This document shows positions 1 through 10,087 of a DNA stretch of 64,000 bases, in pieces; position 1 is the first letter of the stretch, and the number at the start of each line of letters is the position of its first letter. Under the pieces are notes generated by a model, which saw nothing but the letters and a program-made list of their open reading frames with translations, ran no database searches and was not told the DNA's origin. A program made the translations under genes and the position numbers. The DNA comes from Agapetus fuscipes (taxonomy: Eukaryota > Arthropoda > Insecta > Trichoptera > Glossosomatidae), in assembly GCA_951799405.1 (NCBI GenBank), contig OX637352.1, positions 10,302,820 to 10,366,819 on the forward strand, in the 5' to 3' direction.

Positions 1-720
1 ATATTTAATAGTGCATGTATGTCATTAAGAAAGTGGACAACCAATAGTTCCCTACAATTGCAAGAAAGTGTTTCATCTGTAAATTTTGCAAACCATGACA
101 CTTATAAAACTTTAGGATTAACGTGGCAACCTAGTACTGACACGTTGATATTCAATTTACACATTGAATGTAACGAAGCAAATTTAACCAAGCGATCAAT
201 TTTATCTGCGATAGCCAGAACGTTTGATCCTTTAGGGTTGCTCTCTCCCATTACTATAATTTCCAAACTCTTTATGCAACGGCTGTGGCAAGAAAGCAGT
301 AAATGGGATGATGAGTTATCTACTCCAACAAAAACTGAATGGTGTAATTTTGTGCATCAGTTCAACCTAGCAGCCTCCATACATGTAGCACGGCATGTAT
401 GTGGAACAGATCATAAATCCTCCGTAGAACTACACGGCTTTGCGGATGCCTCTATACGAGCATTCGGAGCATGTATCTATTTAGTTACTCGCAACGAGTT
501 GACTTCCGAAGTTAACTCTCAACTTTTTTGTGCCAAGTCAAAGGTAGCACCTTTGCAACAAATCTCCTTACCCCGGTTAGAATTGAACGCAGCCTTATTA
601 TTATCTAAATTATTTAAACGCGTTAGTGAGACGAGTAACCTGGTGATAACAAGGTCCACATTGTGGACAGATTCTAGCATAACACTTGCCTGGATTGCCA
701 GTCAAACTTTTAGATGGACC
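1..720 (+). pseudogene. BEL/Pao retrotransposon pol, RT connection and RNase H part
   Basis: The frame is open from the window edge, so the 5' part lies outside. The reading frame passes through an SLRKW motif, an ARTFDPLGLLSP motif and then RNase H. BEL/Pao pol normally has this order: RT, connection, RNase H, integrase. Counting from the Met at position 19, visible RNase H residues are the Asp in FADAS (about residue 143), the Glu in PRLELN (about 188) and the Asp in WTDSS (about 218). No stop interrupts this part. After RWT (about position 718) the frame leaves the family pattern and stops at 774. The following integrase sequence is in another frame, so this is a deleted, non-functional copy. 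Assignment to BEL/Pao rather than Gypsy rests on the DPLGLLSP and PRLEL blocks and on the integrase tail that follows. Confidence 0.9.
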
Positions 721-1279
721 CCATCACGGTGGTCTATGGGAAACTACTGTAAAAAGCGCAAAGCATTTATTTAAAAAGTTAGTGGGCAATCATACCCTCA
801 CTTTTGAAGAATGTTCTACTTTATTAATCCAAGTCGAAGCTTGTCTGAATTCAAGGCCGTTGACACCCTTATCAGACGATCCTAATGACTTGTTACCATT
901 GACTCCGGGTCATTTCCTTATCGGAGGACCACTGGTCGCTCTTCCCGAACCAGATCTGAATCATATTCCAATCCATGCAGTTAATCGGTATCAACTGTTA
1001 AGTCGACTATTCCAGACCTTCTGGAAGCGTTGGACTAATGAATATCTCAATTCTTTGCAACCTCGCAAGAAATGGACTCAGTTAACGACATCTACACTAC
1101 AAATTAATGATTTAGTTGTGCTTAGGGAGGATAATCAACCGCCCTTGAGATGGAGATTGGGAAGAGTAACAGAATTACATCCTGGTACGGATGGTATTCT
1201 GAGAGTAGTATCCATAAAAACTGACTCTGGTATTAAAAAGAGACCAATTCAAAAATTAAGTAAATTACCTATTTGGTAA
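706..1279 (+). pseudogene. BEL/Pao integrase C-terminal part after an internal deletion
   Basis: Read in the +1 frame relative to the RNase H part. It begins near the HHGGLWE block, which in BEL/Pao integrases carries the last acidic residue of the DDE triad. It then runs through NSRPLTPL, LTPGHFLIG, RYQLL and FWKRW blocks and the small C-terminal domain typical of BEL integrase, and stops at 1277-1279. The zinc-binding domain and the first two catalytic Asp residues are absent. RNase H is joined almost directly to the end of the catalytic core, so several hundred residues are missing. The C-terminal 180 or so codons are intact, which suggests a fairly recent deletion. Confidence 0.9.
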
Positions 1280-1779
1280 TTCCTAGCAGGATAAATGATT
1301 ATGTACTTACCGATAATTATTTGTCTTATGTTATCTGTAACTTCACTTTATGTTTTATGTTACTATGCAAGAACTGATCACATTAAATTATGTATTTAAT
1401 TAATTAAAAGGCTGAGTAATTATAAGTACACTTTATTGAATCCATGTAAATTTGTATGTAAATGCTTACCTACAAGGGTAACTCACCATATCAACTTAAT
1501 TGAAGTATCATTTGTTGCTAACACAATTGACTACCATACATACAACAAGTAAGATTAATACTTAACTTTCAACTGCTTCAAGGTGTATAAGTCAAATAAA
1601 TTATTTTCAAAGTCAGAATTCTATTTAAGTTTGTATGCACCTACCATTGTTTTGTATAATCAATGATTCTTAGATCTAAGTGTTGATTTCTACAGACAAG
1701 TACCAGTTATTGAAAAGCAAAAAAGAATTATAAATTAGAGTCAATCACTGTTAACCAGTATATTATGACAACCTCAAAA
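1280..1779 (+). other. 3' non-coding region of the BEL/Pao copy
   Basis: AT-rich sequence directly after the pol stop. No further ORF is visible. It probably belongs to the element's 3' part, but its boundary with the LTR is not resolved. Confidence 0.4.
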
Positions 1780-1792
1780 ATACAGTCCACGA

Positions 1793-2242
1793 TGTAACAT
1801 TATGTAAACGAGCTATCATACATCATTGTGGAGATGACCTCTCTAGTAATATTGCCAAATATTCACCGTTATAACACGGTATTTGCCAATCTGAGGCCCG
1901 CCAGTATGGTCCAAATTTAATATGACCAAATTAATTAAAATAATATACCTACCAAGAATAGTAATCTTTTTGTCTTTGGTACATTCTGTTGGGTTGGTAT
2001 TGCATTTCTGACAGATGTCACAGGCGCATTAAAACCTAACTTCCTTCTGTCTCTTCTGTCTCAATCGTCGCCATGGTAACTTGTCCCAACTGTTCATCTA
2101 ATTTTATTCACGTAATCCTTTGTAAAAACCCCTTGTAATCTTTATGGAATAAAGGACCATTAAATTGTTTAACTAACTACATCTTTCAAGTCATCTCCAC
2201 ACCCCGCATCACCTCAAAATTAAAGTCAGCACCGAACATACA
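1793..2242 (+). repeat. Possible LTR (TG...CA) with poly(A) signal
   Basis: The segment starts TGTAAC and ends ATACA. It contains AATAAA at 2148-2153, placed as in an LTR R region. It is bracketed by an exact 13 bp direct repeat ATACAGTCCACGA (1780-1792 and 2238-2250). Its position just after pol fits the 3' LTR of the BEL/Pao element. However, the left flank also ends with the LTR-like ATACA, which a simple 3' LTR would not predict, and a start further in (near 1905 or 1987) is also possible. Confidence 0.4.
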
Positions 2243-2260
2243 GTCCACGAGCAAAAACCC

Positions 2261-2320
2261 GACCATTTTTGGTCCATCGAGCCGCATCGTGACCATTTTT
2301 GGTCCATCGAGCCGCATCGT
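2261..2320 (+). repeat. 30 bp unit repeated twice in tandem
   Basis: Two exact 30 bp copies (2261-2290, 2291-2320) starting GACCATTTTTGGTCC, followed by a partial third start GACCA. They lie just outside the putative LTR end. The block TTGGTCCATCGAGCC is where a primer-binding region would be in a 5' LTR context. Confidence 0.9.
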
Positions 2321-2615
2321 GACCAAAAATAGTTTGTTCATTTGAAGAATATCATTTTATAGTTAAACTGAAAAAGTGCTGATTCACTGATTTAACATAT
2401 CGTAGAGAAATTATTTTATTGGTTGTAACTTCTTATATTTAATGAACTGCTTTTATAGAAGTACTCATGAACCTAACTTCTAAACTCTAGGATTGTAACA
2501 CATTTTTTTACGCAATCGAATAAGTTTTACGCAAGACTTTATACTCGAATATGCCAGATTTTGCTCACCTACATACAAACTTATTAAGTATCACACATCA
2601 TTACCTAATACTATT

Positions 2616-2860
2616 GAGATAATAATAATATTAGGATGATGTAAGAGCCCTCTATGAGCTTGTTCGTCGCTGTAGAAAGCTCCAATTGTCAAGCAAGACT
2701 CAGTTGCTGTAAGGCTGGATGGACCTTTAGTAACCGGTTTGTTACCATATAGCATAGTTGAAAATATAAATGGTATTTTTTTGAGCTACGCTGGGATTCG
2801 AACCCAAAACCTTCCATTGACGTGTCAGATGTGTTAACCACTAGACTACTAACTGGTCAT
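2616..2860 (-). mobile_element. SINE-B copy
   Basis: Reverse-strand copy with the ATT tail at 2616-2630 and the tRNA-like head at the high-coordinate end (B box complement GGGATTCGAACCC near 2790). Diverged in the middle. From 2861 to about 3215 no element is recognisable. Confidence 0.75.
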
Positions 2861-3218
2861 ATTTAGATATAGAAGTATGTTTCTTCATATTAGAAGTATG
2901 TTTCATGCATTTTATTTATGACTGCTCTGCTTTGACGCGGTGCAGATGTGCTAAATTTCTACCAGCCAATCAAAGCCCCGCCATCAATATTGGGTCATAA
3001 AGTTTGCAAGCCACTGCATGTGGTTTTATTCGTAAATAATAACTCAAAAATTTCACAGTTTTAAAAAAATTGATTCAAACGAGGAAAAACGTTTAAAAGG
3101 ATTAATAAAAATATATGTGCTTTGACGAAATAAAAAAATATATATAAAACAATATTTTATTAATAAATAAAAAACCACAATCCATAAAAGAAATGGGTAA
3201 TTGTGGGATGTTCTACTA

Positions 3219-3510
3219 GTTTGACCGGTTCGTAGTCTAGTGGTTAACACTTATGACTCGTAACTGGAATATTGGGGGCTCGAATCCTGGCGGAGAACAA
3301 AAAATATACAATTATAATTTCAAAATATGCTCTCGCTGGGTGTAAAATTCATATACCTTTACCAAAAACCGGTCACTAAAGGTCCATCCAGCCTAACAGC
3401 AACTAGGTCTTGCTTGAGAATTGGCGCTTACTACAGCGACAACCAAGCTCGCAGAGGGCTTTTGAGGTGTGATACACTCAAAAACAGCGCTCACCAAATA
3501 AATCATCCTT
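3219..3510 (+). mobile_element. SINE-B copy, near full length
   Basis: Head GACCGGTTCGTAGTCTAGTGG with a tRNA-type A box, then a B box variant GGGGCTCGAATCC, then the SINE-B body (TTCGCTGGGT-type block, ACCGGTCACTAAAGG, CAGCGACAACCAAGC, AGAGGGCTTTTGAGG) ending at AAATCATCC. Internal pol III promoter boxes are the family's defining feature. Confidence 0.8.
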
Positions 3511-3530
3511 ATATATTTTTTTTATTTAGT

Positions 3531-3641
3531 GAACATAACCCCTGCAGCTTTTTTCTTTGACCTTCCCTTGACACTGGCAAAGTAAACCATTTTTTAGAAT
3601 ATCAGGGGTCACCCTCATATCAACCCCTTAAGGCAAGTCAT
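3531..3641 (-). mobile_element. LINE-X 3'UTR fragment
   Basis: Reverse complement of the start of the LINE-X 3'UTR (blocks AAGTAAACCATTTTTTA and TGACACTGGCAAAG). The GATTA tail is missing, probably cut by the neighbouring SINE-B. Confidence 0.7.
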
Positions 3642-3668
3642 TTTCACTCTTAAATATGTCTTGTTTTG

Positions 3669-3935
3669 TCAGTGTTATGGCCGAGGAGACCAAGTGGGCT
3701 GATCTCTCTAGCGTGTTTGGAATAGAACAACGTTGGTTCGATCCCCTTCTGGGTCATTTTACCATAACTTTGACCCTGCTTCAACATATGTTATTAGGTA
3801 CTAATTAATAATTCATTAAAATAAACAATCATGAATTATTAATTTATGATATTTTTACCTGTTTCTGGCCAGGCAGAATAGGTTGGTAAATTGCATTCCT
3901 CTTCACAAATCTATTTTTTTAATAAAAAAATAAAA
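3669..3935 (+). mobile_element. SINE-C copy
   Basis: Head GTGTTATGGCCGAGGAGACC resembles a tRNA with a long variable arm (Leu/Ser type). A B box variant GGTTCGATCCCC follows near 3734. The body has TTGACCCTGCTTCAACA and TTTCTGGCCAGGCAGAATAG, which recur at 12.8, 33.1, 43.2 and 59.1 kb. Confidence 0.75.
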
Positions 3936-3974
3936 TCTTTTGATTATCTTACTTTTTTGTTTAAAACAATCTAA

Positions 3975-4023
3975 AAAAAAATGGCTGCAATTTGGACAGG
4001 ACAACGCTTGCCGGGTCAGCTAG
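3975..4023 (+). mobile_element. Helitron 3' end fragment
   Basis: The sequence ends ACGCTTGCCGGGTCAGCTAG followed by T. A terminal CTAG before a T is the Helitron 3' signature, and this GCCGGGTCAGCTAG ending is familiar from arthropod Helitrons. No 5' TC end can be assigned. Confidence 0.55.
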
Positions 4024-4480
4024 TTTTTTTTTTTTTAATAAATATGAAAGATTTCCGGAATTTACCGAGTCGGACGTCCCCTCAAATAACCGATTTAATA
4101 AAACCCCCATCCGCTGACCGGATATGGGGGGGATTCCCGGTGAAAGAGGACCGGATTTACGTATTTAATATCGAGAGGCATGCATGTAGCGGGAACCTGT
4201 TCGCGAGGTGACCGGGGAAAGGGTTTGATGTGTGGTGTCAGGTAGGGTGGAAGCAAAGTCAGAATGAAAAATGAACTATTTCCTTTTCCTATTTAATGTT
4301 GAATTTCTCTCTGTTTCTAATCTAGTTTGCAAAAATCTTTGTAAATTTTAAGATTAAGGTATATGTATTAAATATACCTAAAGCCAAAAGCAGACACGTG
4401 TAAGTTTGCGCATAGTGCATGGGTACCTACTTAAATAATTATTAAAAATTACCGTCTATGATTAACAAAACTTAAGTGTG
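4024..4480. other. Unrecognised sequence
   Basis: Starts with a T run and holds a locally GC-richer stretch (4075-4260, including a GGGGGG run). Possible ORFs are short and have no recognisable motif. I see no known element. Confidence 0.5.
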
Positions 4481-4654
4481 AGGATACATTTACATTCATA
4501 GCTCATATTAAATGCATGCTCAAACAAACAAACAAACAAACACGTGTAAGCTCGCGCTAACAAATGCTGAATGTATACTTACAAATTAAAATCCAAACCT
4601 CAAATAAACATAAACCCTGCAATTTTCGGCAAAGGGTTCTATTTTTTACAGTAT
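4481..4654 (-). mobile_element. LINE-X 3'UTR copy, 5' truncated
   Basis: Blocks AATGCATGCTCAAAC and ACACGTGTAAGCTCGCGC and a TTTTTTACAGTATGGG end match the LINE-X 3'UTR. A CAAA microsatellite (about 4509-4540) has expanded inside. SINE-A abuts it at 4656. Confidence 0.75.
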
Positions 4655-4655
4655 G

Positions 4656-4977
4656 GGTCCGCTCGATAGCTCAGTTGGTAGAGTGCTTGCATTCCATGCC
4701 GTGAGCTCGAGTTCGAATCCCACCGAGAGTGTCAGAAATAATTTCCCGTTTTGCTATTTATTTCAAACCTCAAAATAAAATACCAGCATGGTTTACTCAG
4801 CCTTCACCAGAGATGAGTACCAGCCCTATCGGGAGCTGGTAAACACCCACTGCAACTGAAGTGATTGGCGTATGGCCGACCCCCTTACCTGTAAAAATAA
4901 ATAGGCACAACTCGCCAAATGCAACTCCTTCGGGGATAACGCGGCAAGAAGTTACACTATATGTGTAGCTTAGTTGA
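4656..4977 (+). mobile_element. SINE-A copy, full length
   Basis: Reference copy for the family: A box TAGCTCAGTTGG, GTGCTTGCATTCCATGCC, B box GTTCGAATCCCACC, then a body with GTGTCAGAAATAATTTCCC, CAGCCTTCACC, TGGCGTATGGCC, TTACCTGTAAAAATAAATAG, CCTTCGGGGATAACGCGGC and an end at GTGTAGCTTAGTTG. Tail repeats of GCGTT are almost absent here. The head resembles a tRNA but continues into a conserved body, so it is a SINE, not a tRNA gene. Confidence 0.9.
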
Positions 4978-5039
4978 ATTCGAATAAAATTTCCACAAAA
5001 AAGGGAACATATATATTTTTCTTATTTTATCCCATCCCT

Positions 5040-5205
5040 AAGTCGCCCACAGATCTCTCCGAGGGTTTGACTCCTCAGGGCCTAGTAGTGCTGTGACCGT
5101 GTCGAGATATTCTACCACTTTGAATATTTTATCCGTCAGATTTTGGGCGTCCTTTAGGCTCAGACCTTAGTGCGCTGGAATGGTCCACAGTTTTTGGGAT
5201 TATTG
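5040..5205 (-). pseudogene. Short coding-like fragment, family unknown
   Basis: On the reverse strand an open stretch reads ...KIFKVVEYLDTVTALLGPEE and then SNPRRDLWAT before a stop. The even composition looks protein-derived, perhaps the C-terminus of a retrotransposon ORF, but I cannot assign a family. Confidence 0.25.
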
Positions 5206-5447
5206 GATCGGAAAAGAGATGTAGCGCGAGCTAAGGGAATATATTAAGGATATTTTTTTTTGTTAGTATAATGCAGGATGTTATGGTATACGGTGTGCCA
5301 TAAATTTTATTTATTACGCAGATGATTTTTGCATGATTTTTTTATGAAATATTCTTGGATTCAGGCTCTATTGGCAGTAATTTCATAAACTATTGCAAGC
5401 TTACAAATCACATTTTGTATTTTGAATTGCCGATAAAAATAATTATA

Positions 5448-5725
5448 TCAGGATGATTTATTTGGTGCGCGCTGCATTTGTGTAAATCACTCCTCATGAG
5501 CCGTCTGCGAGCTTGACCGTTGTTATAGAAAGCGACAATGCTCATGCGATACCCAGTTGCTGTAAGCCTGGATGGACCTTTGGTGACCGGTATTTGATGA
5601 AGTCATATGAATTTTTCTACCCAGCACAGAGCATATTTGAAAATATAAATGACATATTATGTTCTCTGCCAGGATTCAAACCCCCCCACCTTCAATTTTT
5701 GAGTCCGAAGCAAGTGAGTTAACAA
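5448..5725 (-). mobile_element. SINE-B copy
   Basis: Begins with AGGATGATTTATTTGGTG (complement of the 3' end), followed by the body and a head with CCAGGATTCAAACCCCC (B box complement, mutated). The last tRNA bases are replaced by other sequence. Confidence 0.75.
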
Positions 5726-5728
5726 CAA

Positions 5729-5804
5729 GTGAGAACCATCCTCCACTTCAACTGTAGTGGCTGGCGTAAGGCCGGCCTCTTACCTGCAAAAATAAACGGA
5801 CTTG
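5729..5804 (+). mobile_element. SINE-A body fragment
   Basis: About 75 bp with CCACTTCAACTGTAGTGG and GGCGTAAGGCCGGCC from the SINE-A middle. Both ends are lost. Confidence 0.65.
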
Positions 5805-5807
5805 TCA

Positions 5808-5890
5808 AGTCTTGATGCTGTTTGTGTACTTACAAAATAATAATCGAAAACTCAATTGAACATAAACCCTTTAACTGTTGTCGAGATACA
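5808..5890 (-). mobile_element. LINE-X 3'UTR fragment
   Basis: Weak but collinear blocks: GTGTACTTACAAAATAA, AATTGAACATAAACCC. No tail. Confidence 0.45.
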
Positions 5891-6475
5891 CTCAAATATG
5901 GGTGACATTCGTAAAATCGAACCAATATTCATTGTTTGAAAAAATTTTTAATTCGATTCTTATCTAACGACATGCGGAAGTTACCATCTGATGTTTATCT
6001 TACGAGAAACTCCAATGGATTACTATTGATACGTACAAATGGTGAAAAAAGGTTTGAAAACAGAATTTCATATTGCAATGAAAGGCAAAAAAAAATTGAG
6101 TCACTCTTTTCAGCACATCCATTACATTTCAGTAAAACAAAAAAAAAATATTTTTGGTTTTTATAATAAAAACCCAGGATGAGATCCACAATAAGGGATG
6201 AGATAAAGGAATACCGCGGTTAGTGCATACGCAGTGATAAAAAATATATACCATGAAAATATAGGTTTACGGACTGGCACGTAAGAACGGAGAATTCATG
6301 TAGGGGGATTTTTGTTTTAGCCGGTGGTAGGTGCGTACTCAAGACCAAAAACTGTAAAAACGGTGTGAAATGAATATCCCATGAAAAAGAATGGTTTTTC
6401 ATAAAAATATTATGTGAAGCTTTAGTTTTTATGTGGCGTATTCATAAATGTAATATAATAATGCAATGTGAATTT
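5891..6475. other. Unrecognised AT-rich sequence
   Basis: Several poly(A) stretches. Overlapping short ORFs on both strands have biased composition and no motif. I see no gene or element. Confidence 0.5.
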
Positions 6476-6479
6476 ATTT

Positions 6480-6560
6480 TTGGACGTAGGCTAGTGGTTA
6501 ACGCTTCCGACTCGTAATTGAAAAGAAGTGGGTTAAATTCCCGGTGGAGCACTTTTTTTT
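6480..6560 (+). mobile_element. SINE-B head fragment
   Basis: tRNA-like part only: GTAGGCTAGTGGTTAACGCT then ATTCCCGGTGGAGCAC and a T run. The body is absent. Confidence 0.6.
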
Positions 6561-6567
6561 TTTCATA

Positions 6568-6715
6568 TATCCTCACACCAGTCCTTGTTTGGCTTATGTA
6601 CCATTTGATTCAAATATGACCTTTAAATGAAATCGTCTTGAAAATTACATTCTAAATAATCTGAGCAAAGAAAAAACGGAAAACATGATAATGAGAGAGT
6701 TGCTCTAACTCTTTC
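6568..6715 (+). mobile_element. MITE-2, one end only
   Basis: CAGTCCTTGTTTGGCTTATG is a MITE-2 terminus, followed by internal blocks (AATCTGAGCAAAG, AAACATGATAATG) collinear with the complete copy at 63536. The second TIR is missing. Confidence 0.65.
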
Positions 6716-6717
6716 CT

Positions 6718-6835
6718 TCACCTTCGACCTGCCCTTAAGCAGTGGTGACATTTGTTCTTTGACTAACAAGTTGACATGAGGCTGACCACCCATACTTTAA
6801 GAAATGATTCATTTTACCAATGTCACCAGTTACTA
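6718..6835. mobile_element. Two LINE-X 3'UTR fragments head to head
   Basis: 6718-6752 matches the LINE-X 3'UTR on the reverse strand (CTGCCCTTAAGCAGTGGTGAC). 6754-6835 matches it on the forward strand (TTTGACTAACAAGTTGACAT, GGCTGACCACCCATAC). Both lack the tail. Confidence 0.6.
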
Positions 6836-6966
6836 TCAATATAATGTTTTATTCATGATTTCCCAAATCAGTGAATCAGCGCTTATTCAGTTTTACCTTT
6901 ATGATAGCGAAATATTCCATTTCCAACAATACTCGAGACAGTTTTTATTTTAATAAATTTGAATAG

Positions 6967-7285
6967 GTCCGGTCGATAGCTCAGTTGGTAGAGTGCTTGC
7001 ATTCCATGCCGTGAGCTCGGGTTCGAATCCCACCGAGGGTGTCAGAAATGATTTCCCGTTTCGATGTTTATTTCAAACCCCGAAATAAAATACCGGCAAG
7101 GCTTACTCAGCCTTCACAAGAAATGAGAACCAGCCCCCTCGGGAGCTAGGAAACCCCCACTTCAGCTAAAGTGGTTGGCGTAAAGCCGGCCACCTTACCT
7201 GTAAAAATAAATAGGTTCAACTCGCCACATGCTACGATAACGCGGCAAAGAGTTGCACTATATGTGTAGCTTAGTTGCGTGCGTA
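6967..7285 (+). mobile_element. SINE-A copy, full length
   Basis: Close to the family reference, with intact A box TAGCTCAGTTGG and B box GGTTCGAATCC. Ends TGTGTAGCTTAGTTGCGT. Confidence 0.9.
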
Positions 7286-7289
7286 TACG

Positions 7290-7600
7290 ATAGACATTCT
7301 GCTCGCACTCAAAACAAAAACAACTAAAAAAACACTTTTTTCCACCTCTAAATTTTTCATCATCTCTTATTTTATGTAGTAAATAATTCGCTCATCTACG
7401 AGTAGTTTCTAGAATCTACGCAGAGCATTTAAAACATGATCTGGCTCTGAGCACAGCATGTCATAAAAGGCAATTCCTGCTCAGTCTACGGTGACGTAAT
7501 GCTCTGCAGTGGCACAGTGTGCGGAGAGCATTTCCTTTACGGCTGGCAATTGTCTTTATGGCTTATGGCAGCCACATACAAGCGACATTATCACGGCATA
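7290..7600. other. Unrecognised sequence
   Basis: No ORF with recognisable content and no repeat match within the window, apart from scattered CTACG words like those at 11.4-12.4 kb. Confidence 0.4.
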
Positions 7601-8310
7601 AAATATATAGATGGCATAAAGGAAACAGGGGTATTATGCCATGAGTTATAGCATTCAATTATGCCACGATTATACTTATTATTTTTATTTACCTACATAG
7701 TTTGAACCAAGGTATAAAATATAGAGATCTATCATCTATCTATAATCTAAGTTGCAAAGATATATTAACATTTAAAGCTCACAAATGCATGCCCACAAAC
7801 AAACACGTGTAGTTCACGCTTATAAATCCTGAATGTGTACTTAAAAATGAAATCCAAACTAAATGAACATAAGCCCTACAACTTTGGCTGACTTTCCCTG
7901 GCACAGAAGTGACATTGGCAAAGTGAACCATTTTTTACAGTATGGGTGGTTAGCCTCAAACCAACCTGTAAGTCAAGGTATACAAATAATAAATAACATT
8001 TAAGTATATAAAAACAATAAAACCTTAAAAAGAAATGTATACAAAAAAAAAAACAATACTTCCCTCTACAAAAAATGTAATTCAACATTACAAATCAACA
8101 TTGCAGATTAATCATCAGTTCTTCTTGTCCTTATATACTTCTTTCATTTCATCCAGATCACATAAAGAAAACAAGGAGTTGTGCTCCAATGATCCTTTTT
8201 TATTTACCTACTTTGGGTTACGGTATAAAATATATAGAAGGCATAAAGAAAACATAATTATGCGATGAAGTATGACATTCAATTATGCCACAATTATATA
8301 TTTTTTTAAA
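7601..8310. repeat. Local duplicated segment flanking a LINE-X copy
   Basis: A segment with TAAAATATATAGATGGCATA, GGAAAC and TTCAATTATGCCACGATTAT (7601-7675), plus TTTATTTACCTAC (about 7686), recurs in altered order at 8195-8305. The LINE-X copy 7744-8180 lies between the two versions. Confidence 0.6.
7744..8180 (-). mobile_element. LINE-X 3' end: 3'UTR plus remnant of ORF end
   Basis: Tail at 7744 (TATAATCTAAGTTGC complement), 3'UTR to about 7970, a further AT-rich stretch, then 8110-8175 matching the complement of the LINE-X ORF end (TCCTTATATACTTCTTTCAT corresponds to the MKEVCKD region). One of the copies showing that the abundant short repeat is the 3'UTR of a LINE. Confidence 0.75.
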
Positions 8311-8462
8311 TCGGACACAAATCTCCGCTTTGGACAGCTTTATCCCTTTTTATAGCGTGGCGTAAAGATGGTTTATGAAACATTGGGAATAAAACCTGCG
8401 AGATTTTGCCAGATTATTTCAGAATATCTGAGCAAATACTTGCACCGTCGAACAAATACAAT

Positions 8463-8800
8463 TATTTAACAATAGCTCAATATCTCAGTTGTTAGAGTGC
8501 TTGCATTCCATGCCGTGAGCTTGGGTTCGAATCCCACCGAGGGTGTCAGAAATGATTTCCCGTTTCAGTGCTTATTTCATACCCCAAAATAAAATACCGT
8601 CAAGGTTCAGCATTCACAAGAAATGAGTACCAGACCTCTCTGAGCTGGGAAACCTCCCCTTCAACTGAAGTGGTTGGCGTAAGGCTGGCCCCATCACCTG
8701 TAAAAATAAATAGGTGCGACCCCTTCGGGGATAACGCGGCAAGAAGTTACGCTATGTGTGTAGCGTAGTTGCGTTTTTGCGTTTGCGTTGCGTTAACAAC
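8463..8800 (+). mobile_element. SINE-A copy with GCGTT tail
   Basis: A box mutated (ATATCTCAGTTG), B box GGTTCGAATCCC intact. The 3' tail repeats TGCGTTTGCGTTGCGTT, which defines the family's tail. A small deletion follows GGTTCAG. Confidence 0.85.
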
Positions 8801-9676
8801 TAGAGACACAGGTAGATACACTCACTGAAGTAAAACACATAGACACACAATCACATTCATTGCAGTTTTATAAAAGAAAACCTGAAATAAAAAGAAGGCA
8901 AAAAAGAAGGAAAAAAAGCTTATCAATATCCGTATCGTTTTTCTTTGCATTCTCTTTAAACAAGTTTGCTTTCATTATCACACAAACAAAGTAATTCTTT
9001 TCAACAAACAAAAAATTCCATTCATCATTTTCTTTTGAAACAAAAAAAGTACCTTGGAGAGATGAAAAGTTGAAATCATAAAAAGAAAAGTCGACGCTCT
9101 TACAAAACGAAGTACAAAGCTTGCAAACATCACAATTGGCTGAAAAAATAAATTATCAAAATGAATCGATCGATACCGAAAGCCTGCGGTGAATTTTTGA
9201 TGAGCCAAAAGAGGAAAAATACAGTCTTTCTTTTTCAAATACTTTGTACATACATATCTTAGTTTGCAGGTTCTGGGAAGGTTTTTTACAAATATTTTTT
9301 AATGTTAATAATAATAATAATAATAATAAACATTTGGATAGCGCCTTTTCGTGACTGAGTCACTGCAAAGGCTTTTGTTGTTATTCCTTTTTAGTTATTG
9401 TTGAATCAATTAATCAACAAATTTAAGGAGAGTGATTTTATAAATATGAAAGTTTTCATTAATTTATTCGTATTCAAATAAAGTTAATTTAAATAAATTA
9501 CATGATCTGCACTCGACTTTCTTGCATACATTAACCCATTGTGTGTTAGAATCATCTACCAGCTTATGCCGTTTAAATAAAAATATAATATTATATATCA
9601 ATAATAAATCAATTTTATTCCACCACGGTATGTACCTGCATACTCGTACATATCAATACTTAAATTAATATGAGTC
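8801..9676. other. Unrecognised AT-rich sequence with an AAT microsatellite
   Basis: 9308-9330 is an AAT repeat followed by TTTGGATAGCGCCTTTTCG. The rest has no recognisable gene or element. ORFs here are lysine/phenylalanine-rich noise. Confidence 0.5.
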
Positions 9677-10085
9677 TTTGGATGATTTCTATGGTGAGCG
9701 CCATGTATATATTGTTATTAATTGATTTAAAAAAAATGTAATTTGTCATGTATGTTCCTTGACTTATAGGTTATTATGCAGCTGACCACCCATACTGTAA
9801 AAAATTGGTTCACTTTGCCAATGTCACCCCTGTTTCAGGGAAGGACGGCAAGAGTTGCAAGGCTTATGTTCATTTGAGATTGGGTTTTTATATTGTAGGT
9901 CCACATGCGGCATGTGTTAACGCGAAATTATACATATCTGCTTGTGGGAATGCATTTAATATAAACCTTAAATGATATATATCTTTGCAGCTTAGATTAG
10001 ATTAGATTAGATTAGCGCCGTTTTGTGTGAATCACGCCTCAAGAGCCCTCTGCGAGGTTGGTCTTCTCTTAAACAAGTGCCAATT
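9677..10085 (-). mobile_element. SINE-B fragment split by a LINE-X insertion
   Basis: 9677-9702 is the complement of the SINE-B 3' end (GGATGATTTCTATGGTGAGC). It resumes at 10014 with GCGCCGTTTTGTGTGAATCA. The interruption is the LINE-X copy 9703-10013. Confidence 0.8.
9703..10013 (+). mobile_element. LINE-X 3'UTR copy with target duplication
   Basis: Best-bounded copy. It starts ATGTATATATTGTT, passes CCTTGACTTATAGG, GCTGACCACCCATACTG, TGTCACCCCTGTTTCAGGGA, GGTCCACATGCGGCATGTG and GTGGGAATGCATTTAATA, and ends in GATTA repeats. A 6 bp duplication AGCGCC (9697-9702, 10014-10019) brackets it inside SINE-B. The upstream 50 bp are shared with the copy at 62537, so both started from a similar 5' point. 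No coding sequence remains. Confidence 0.9.
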
Positions 10086-10087
10086 AT

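Noticed and set aside
4656..4740. tRNA genes at the many TAGCTCAGTTGG / GGTTCGAATCC sites
   Set aside because: Each is followed by the same conserved SINE body and tail, and the anticodon arms and acceptor stems do not close. They are SINE heads.
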